A stretch of DNA of 25,510 nt, taken from GCA-002840305 sp964609365 (lineage in GTDB: Bacteria; Patescibacteriota; Patescibacteriia; Patescibacteriales; UBA12465). The stretch's first letter is position 1; each line of letters opens with the position of its first letter. Where the stretch lies: the NCBI GenBank assembly GCA_964609365.1, contig CAZSRC010000010.1, forward strand, positions 1-25,510, read 5' to 3'. The notes under the pieces were generated by a model. That model saw only the letters and a list, made by a program, of their open reading frames with translations, did not search any database and was not told the DNA's origin. A program made the translations under genes and the position numbers. Of the stretch, positions 23,149 through 25,510 are shown one piece after another.

Positions 23149-23655
23149 TTAAAATTTTCTACTATCATAGGCCCAGTGTAGAACAGCCTGTCTTTGTCTA
23201 GGTCGACAAGAAAAATCTTCTTTTCGACAATTATTTATTATTGCAACAACATGTCTCTTGATTGCTCTCCATCTTTTTATTTGCCTTTTATCCTCATTTT
23301 CTAATCTCCTTCCCATATAATAACGACAATACCACTGAAACCATCCCCGAGGATCATCTTTATGTATCCATTTTTTTTCTTGCCAAATTTTTAAAGACTG
23401 ACTAGCTGAGACTTTAAAATAATTTAATTTGGGATCACTTTTTTGTGGAGATAATTTGGCTTTTTTAAACCAAGAAGCTGGAAATTCTTTTTGGCAATCA
23501 GTCATATATTTTCCACCAAAAACACCTAAAGCCAGCATTTCGGAGGGGGTTAATTCTGGCTTAAAAAGAGGATCAAAATTTTTACCAATAGGTTCAACCA
23601 GGTAATATCTATAATTCTTCTGCATTTTGTCATTAACAATAACTAGTTTTTTCAT
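23149..23655 (-). CDS. Conserved hypothetical protein, basic and tryptophan-rich
   Basis: 168 residues. I recognise the sequence pattern as a conserved protein of unknown function seen in distant bacteria: GVFGGKYMTDCQKEFPASWF (about 44-63), IHKDDPRGWFQWYCRYYMGRR (about 97-117), QIKRWRAIKRHVVAIINNC (about 124-142) and a C-terminal CRPRQRQAVLHWAYDSR (about 149-165). It is rich in Trp, Tyr, Arg and Lys, with no membrane segment or signal peptide, so a cytoplasmic and perhaps nucleic-acid-related role is possible but unproven. Several Cys and His residues are present, but I cannot define a metal site. It is cotranscribed with rsmE (9-nt gap). Confidence 0.8.
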   Translation of the reverse strand: MKKLVIVNDKMQKNYRYYLVEPIGKNFDPLFKPELTPSEMLALGVFGGKYMTDCQKEFPASWFKKAKLSPQKSDPKLNYFKVSASQSLKIWQEKKWIHKDDPRGWFQWYCRYYMGRRLENEDKRQIKRWRAIKRHVVAIINNCRKEDFSCRPRQRQAVLHWAYDSRKF

Positions 23656-23711
23656 ATTTTATAATAATATTAACATGTTTTTTTCTTTTTTAAAATAGTC
23701 TACAAAAAAAG

Positions 23712-23746
23712 AAAAAGCCCAAAACTAATTAAATTTTGGGCTTTAA
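23712..23746 (-). terminator. Terminator after the Avd-like gene
   Basis: On the minus strand an 11-bp stem AAAGCCCAAAA/TTTTGGGCTTT (arms 23734-23744 and 23714-23724) is followed by TTCTTTTTTTG. It isolates the Avd-like gene from the downstream rsmE operon. Confidence 0.85.
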
Positions 23747-23774
23747 AAATATAAAAATTGATTTTATTAATTTC

Positions 23775-23978
23775 TTAATCTAATTTAAGATTATTTTTTC
23801 TCTCTAAAAAATCACTATTGGCTTGATAGATATCAATTATTAATTCCAAAGCCTCATCTTTAATTTTTTCGCCCAAACTATATTTAAAATCTTTATTAAA
23901 ATTTACTGATATTTGGTATAGGAGCAATAGTAGATCATAGCTATCTTTATACACCTTCAAACTTGATGATATAGCCAT
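23775..23978 (-). CDS. Short Avd-like four-helix-bundle protein, probably truncated
   Basis: 67 residues. LKVYKDSYDLLLLLYQISVNF followed by KYSLGEKIKDEALELIIDIYQANS matches the first two helices of the four-helix family that includes Avd, the accessory protein of diversity-generating retroelements. The form LGEKIKDEALELII...YQAN is closer to Avd than to the 23S rRNA intervening-sequence proteins. Family members usually have about 110-125 residues. This one stops after helix 2 (ERKNNLKLD), and I see no continuation in other frames downstream, only the terminator. It may be a remnant or a half-length relative needing oligomerisation. It lies about 110 nt downstream of the FISUMP gene on the same strand, the usual position for avd next to a DGR target. 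Confidence 0.7.
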   Translation of the reverse strand: MAISSSLKVYKDSYDLLLLLYQISVNFNKDFKYSLGEKIKDEALELIIDIYQANSDFLERKNNLKLD

Positions 23979-23990
23979 TTTTTTTAATCA

Positions 23991-24023
23991 AATCTTAAAA
24001 TTTCATAAAGAAATTTTAAGATT
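23991..24023. repeat. 14-bp inverted repeat downstream of the FISUMP gene (outer)
   Basis: AATCTTAAAATTTC (23991-24004), loop ATAAA, GAAATTTTAAGATT (24010-24023): a perfect 14-bp stem. On the minus strand it is followed by A residues, not T, so it is a poor terminator. It lies between the FISUMP stop and the Avd-like start. Confidence 0.75.
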
Positions 24024-24046
24024 AAGAGATAAAGAGAAAAAGAAAT

Positions 24047-24073
24047 CTCAAAATTAGCTTAGCTAATTTTGAG
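24047..24073. repeat. 13-bp near-palindrome 14 nt after the FISUMP stop codon (inner)
   Basis: CTCAAAATTAGCT (24047-24059), one central T, AGCTAATTTTGAG (24061-24073). It can form a hairpin or cruciform immediately 3' of the variable segment. The minus strand continues with a T-rich but interrupted tract, so a terminator role is also possible. DGR targets characteristically have such a structure just after the variable repeat. Confidence 0.8.
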
Positions 24074-24087
24074 TAAGGATTACTTAT

Positions 24088-25510
24088 TTATTCAGTTTTC
24101 AAGCAACGAGCCGAAAAACCAATAGTCTGAATGTCATCGTAACGAGAGACCCTGGAAGAATAGCCTGGTCCCAAGAAACGGGCCCAAGAATTACCAGAAT
24201 TACTCTCCGATGATGACCAGAAGAAAGTGAAATCACCAAGATAATCGAAAACACCATAGCCCTTACGGTTACCGGCTGGCAAGGCTGTAAAACTTGAACT
24301 ATTATTACCATCCCAAGGAATTGGATCAGTTGAAGAAGCTTTTAAATATGTTCCAGCCGGAAGACACCCGGTATCGGGATTGCAAGTTGAGTCACCTATT
24401 ACATATCTAGTTAATTCAGTCCATTCATCATCAGTTGGTACATGCCAACCAGTTGGACAAAGAACTTCTTGGTCAACTGCATACCAATTATATAATACTC
24501 CATAATCCGAATAATTAGGTTGAGATTTAGCAGTAGCTACGTCGCTTCCATCATAACCATAGACACCATAACCAGGTAATTGATCAATTCCTTGAGTTTC
24601 AAATTGGGTATTACTATGGACTACTGGTAAATAAGCTAGATTTTTTTGAAACCAACATTGACCTCCAATAGTTATAGTATTATAGATATTATAATCCCTG
24701 GTATCCAACATTGGATCACCACAAGAAACAAAGCTTTCAAAAAACTCAGCTGTTACAGTCATGGTATCAGTAATATTTAAGTCAATCCTGGTAGTAGAAG
24801 TAGAGCCGTCAGACCACTGTAAAAATTCATAGCCATCAGCTGGGATAGCTATAACCTCTTCTCCATCGCCACCATAGGCAACCTCTTGAGTAGTCGTGCC
24901 TGTCCCGGTAGCATTAATATATCCACCAACACTAGCTACATAGGTTAGAGTTTTAGGAGCATCTTTTAGACAACGAGCCGAAAAACCATAAGACTGATCG
25001 ACATCGCTACGATTGACTCCGGAATTGCCTGATACCAAGCCACGGACCCAAGAATAACCAGCCTCGCTCTCCGATGATGACCAGAAGTTAGTGACAACAC
25101 CAAGAGTATCGAAATCACCATTGACCATCCGGACACCGGCTGGCAAGGCTGTAAAACTTGAACTATTATTACCATCCCAAGTAGAAGAAGCTTTTAATAA
25201 TTCTCCAGATACAGCATCACCACCTAAAGAATTAGATAATTCTGTCCATTCAGTATCAGACGGAATATGCCAACCAACCGGACAAATACCCTGAGTAGTG
25301 GAGGTAGTATAATTCATCATTTCCTCCCATTGATATAGCCCTCCGTAAGTATCACAATTAGTTGGATCATTTTCATAACAATATTTTTCAATAATTTCAT
25401 CTTCGGTTGAATTAGTAGCACAACTTGTAGCCATTGATTCTTCGCATAACATGGTTCCAATATTTAGATTCTCTTGAAACCAACATTGATCACCAATCTC
25501 TACAGTATTA
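24088..25510 (-). CDS. Two-module FISUMP surface protein, candidate DGR target (5' end off window)
   Basis: The 3' 1.4 kb of a larger gene. The frame stays open past the first ATG (25450-25452) to the window edge, reading IGDQCWFQENLNIGT, which is FISUMP sequence, so the true start lies outside. Order from the edge: FISUMP module 1 (25510 to about 24955; ICPVGWHIPSDTEWTEL, FWSSSESE, GFSARCLKD), an InlB-type beta-repeat (about 24953-24750; GGYINATGTG, VIAIPADGYEFLQWSDGS, VTAEF), and FISUMP module 2 (about 24740-24091; IGGQCWFQKNLAYLP, LCPTGWHVPTDDEWTEL, FWSSSESN, GFSARCLKTE). It is presumably secreted or pilus-displayed like the pilin-FISUMP at 15705-16853. The module ends are variable segments (24104-24317 and 24971-25181) and are clearly GC-richer than the surrounding genome. 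The Avd-like gene follows. Confidence 0.88.
   Translation of the reverse strand, partial: NTVEIGDQCWFQENLNIGTMLCEESMATSCATNSTEDEIIEKYCYENDPTNCDTYGGLYQWEEMMNYTTSTTQGICPVGWHIPSDTEWTELSNSLGGDAVSGELLKASSTWDGNNSSSFTALPAGVRMVNGDFDTLGVVTNFWSSSESEAGYSWVRGLVSGNSGVNRSDVDQSYGFSARCLKDAPKTLTYVASVGGYINATGTGTTTQEVAYGGDGEEVIAIPADGYEFLQWSDGSTSTTRIDLNITDTMTVTAEFFESFVSCGDPMLDTRDYNIYNTITIGGQCWFQKNLAYLPVVHSNTQFETQGIDQLPGYGVYGYDGSDVATAKSQPNYSDYGVLYNWYAVDQEVLCPTGWHVPTDDEWTELTRYVIGDSTCNPDTGCLPAGTYLKASSTDPIPWDGNNSSSFTALPAGNRKGYGVFDYLGDFTFFWSSSESNSGNSWARFLGPGYSSRVSRYDDIQTIGFSARCLKTE
24104..24317 (-). repeat. Variable-repeat-like segment VR1 (end of FISUMP module 2)
   Basis: 214 nt encoding WDGNNSSSFTALPAG through GFSARC. 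Its first 47 nt in gene sense and last 18 nt are identical to the segment at 24971-25181. Between them there are 34 base differences plus one 3-nt indel, and 31 of the 34 are in codon positions 1 or 2. It ends 14 nt before the stop codon (24088-24090), with the inverted repeat 24047-24073 beyond it. Confidence 0.85.
24971..25181 (-). repeat. Variable-repeat-like segment VR2 (end of FISUMP module 1)
   Basis: 211 nt, the partner of 24104-24317. Invariant codons include TTC TGG TCA TCA TCG GAG and GGT TTT TCG GCT. Variable codons are mostly of the NNC/NNT kind (for example AAC/GTC, TAT/ACT, TTC/AAC, TAC/AGC). Unlike VR1 it is internal to the gene and has no inverted repeat directly after it. Confidence 0.85.

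Noticed and set aside
97..23655. Genetic code 25 (TGA as glycine), suggested by the lack of TGA stops
   Set aside because: Conserved genes such as der, nrdD, ftsE and rsmE are full length without any in-frame TGA, so glycine reassignment is not seen here.
23991..24023. Outer inverted repeat as a minus-strand terminator for the FISUMP gene
   Set aside because: The stem is followed on the minus strand by A residues (TGATTAAAAAAAA), not a U-tract.
24099..24311. Alternative-frame ORF over VR1, with a twin at 24966-25175 over VR2
   Set aside because: Both are shadows of the FISUMP reading frame. Their mutual similarity only reflects the near-identical DNA of the two variable segments, and the FISUMP frame carries the recognisable domain.
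1..25510. CRISPR array, rRNA operon, insertion sequence or prophage
   Set aside because: No regularly spaced repeats, rRNA-like sequence, transposase or phage structural genes were found on either strand.

Overview
The window looks like a piece of a small, very AT-rich, probably anaerobic bacterial genome, most likely a member of the Patescibacteria (Candidate Phyla Radiation). I infer this from protein-family content, not from a marker-gene tree: a minimal FtsEX/FtsB division set beside a large GT2 glycosyltransferase and a VirD4-like ATPase, a class III (oxygen-sensitive) ribonucleotide reductase, type IV pilins fused to FISUMP modules, an Avd-like four-helix protein, tight gene packing and few recognisable Shine-Dalgarno sites. 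All 26 coding genes end in TAA (20) or TAG (6); none ends in TGA.

Layout, left to right. (1) 1-47: 5' part of a tRNA-Gln on the minus strand with its own promoter. (2) 97-7460, minus strand: a seven-gene envelope/division operon in the order small membrane protein, VirD4-like ATPase, GT2 glycosyltransferase, FtsB/DivIC-like protein, RlpA-like/DD-carboxypeptidase fusion, ftsE, ftsX. A clear sigma-70-type promoter stands at 7487-7515. (3) 7569-11203, minus: nrdR, nrdD, a 58-residue ORF and nrdG, behind a strong promoter and two NrdR boxes. The small ORF carries the glycyl-radical loop that the main NrdD chain lacks. (4) 11362-13777, minus: gpm, a SIS-domain protein and yebC. (5) 13891-15506, plus: a LysM/M23 peptidoglycan hydrolase without an ATG/GTG/TTG start, and a small membrane protein. 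(6) 15511-15636: tRNA-Ala with promoter. (7) 15705-18400: a pilin-FISUMP fusion (minus), a GC-rich hairpin element, a small helical protein and a cation/calcium exchanger (plus). (8) 18470-22119, minus: a thioredoxin-like lipoprotein, der and an LCP-family protein. (9) 22190-22434, plus: a promoter and about 210 nt predicted to fold into a long closed stem with internal hairpins, a candidate standalone structured RNA. (10) 22438-23655, minus: rsmE and a conserved hypothetical gene. (11) 23775-25510, minus: a short Avd-like protein, two long inverted repeats and the 3' part of a two-module FISUMP protein that runs off the window.

The most striking signal is in region 11. The two FISUMP modules of one protein have roughly 210-nt 3' segments identical at both ends and at constant codons. 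They differ at 34 aligned bases, 31 of which fall in codon positions 1 or 2. That is the footprint expected of adenine-directed hypermutation by a diversity-generating retroelement (DGR). The neighbouring Avd-like gene and the inverted repeats just after the stop codon agree with this. No reverse transcriptase or template repeat is in the window. Second is the split class III ribonucleotide reductase. Third is the structured RNA at 22224-22434.
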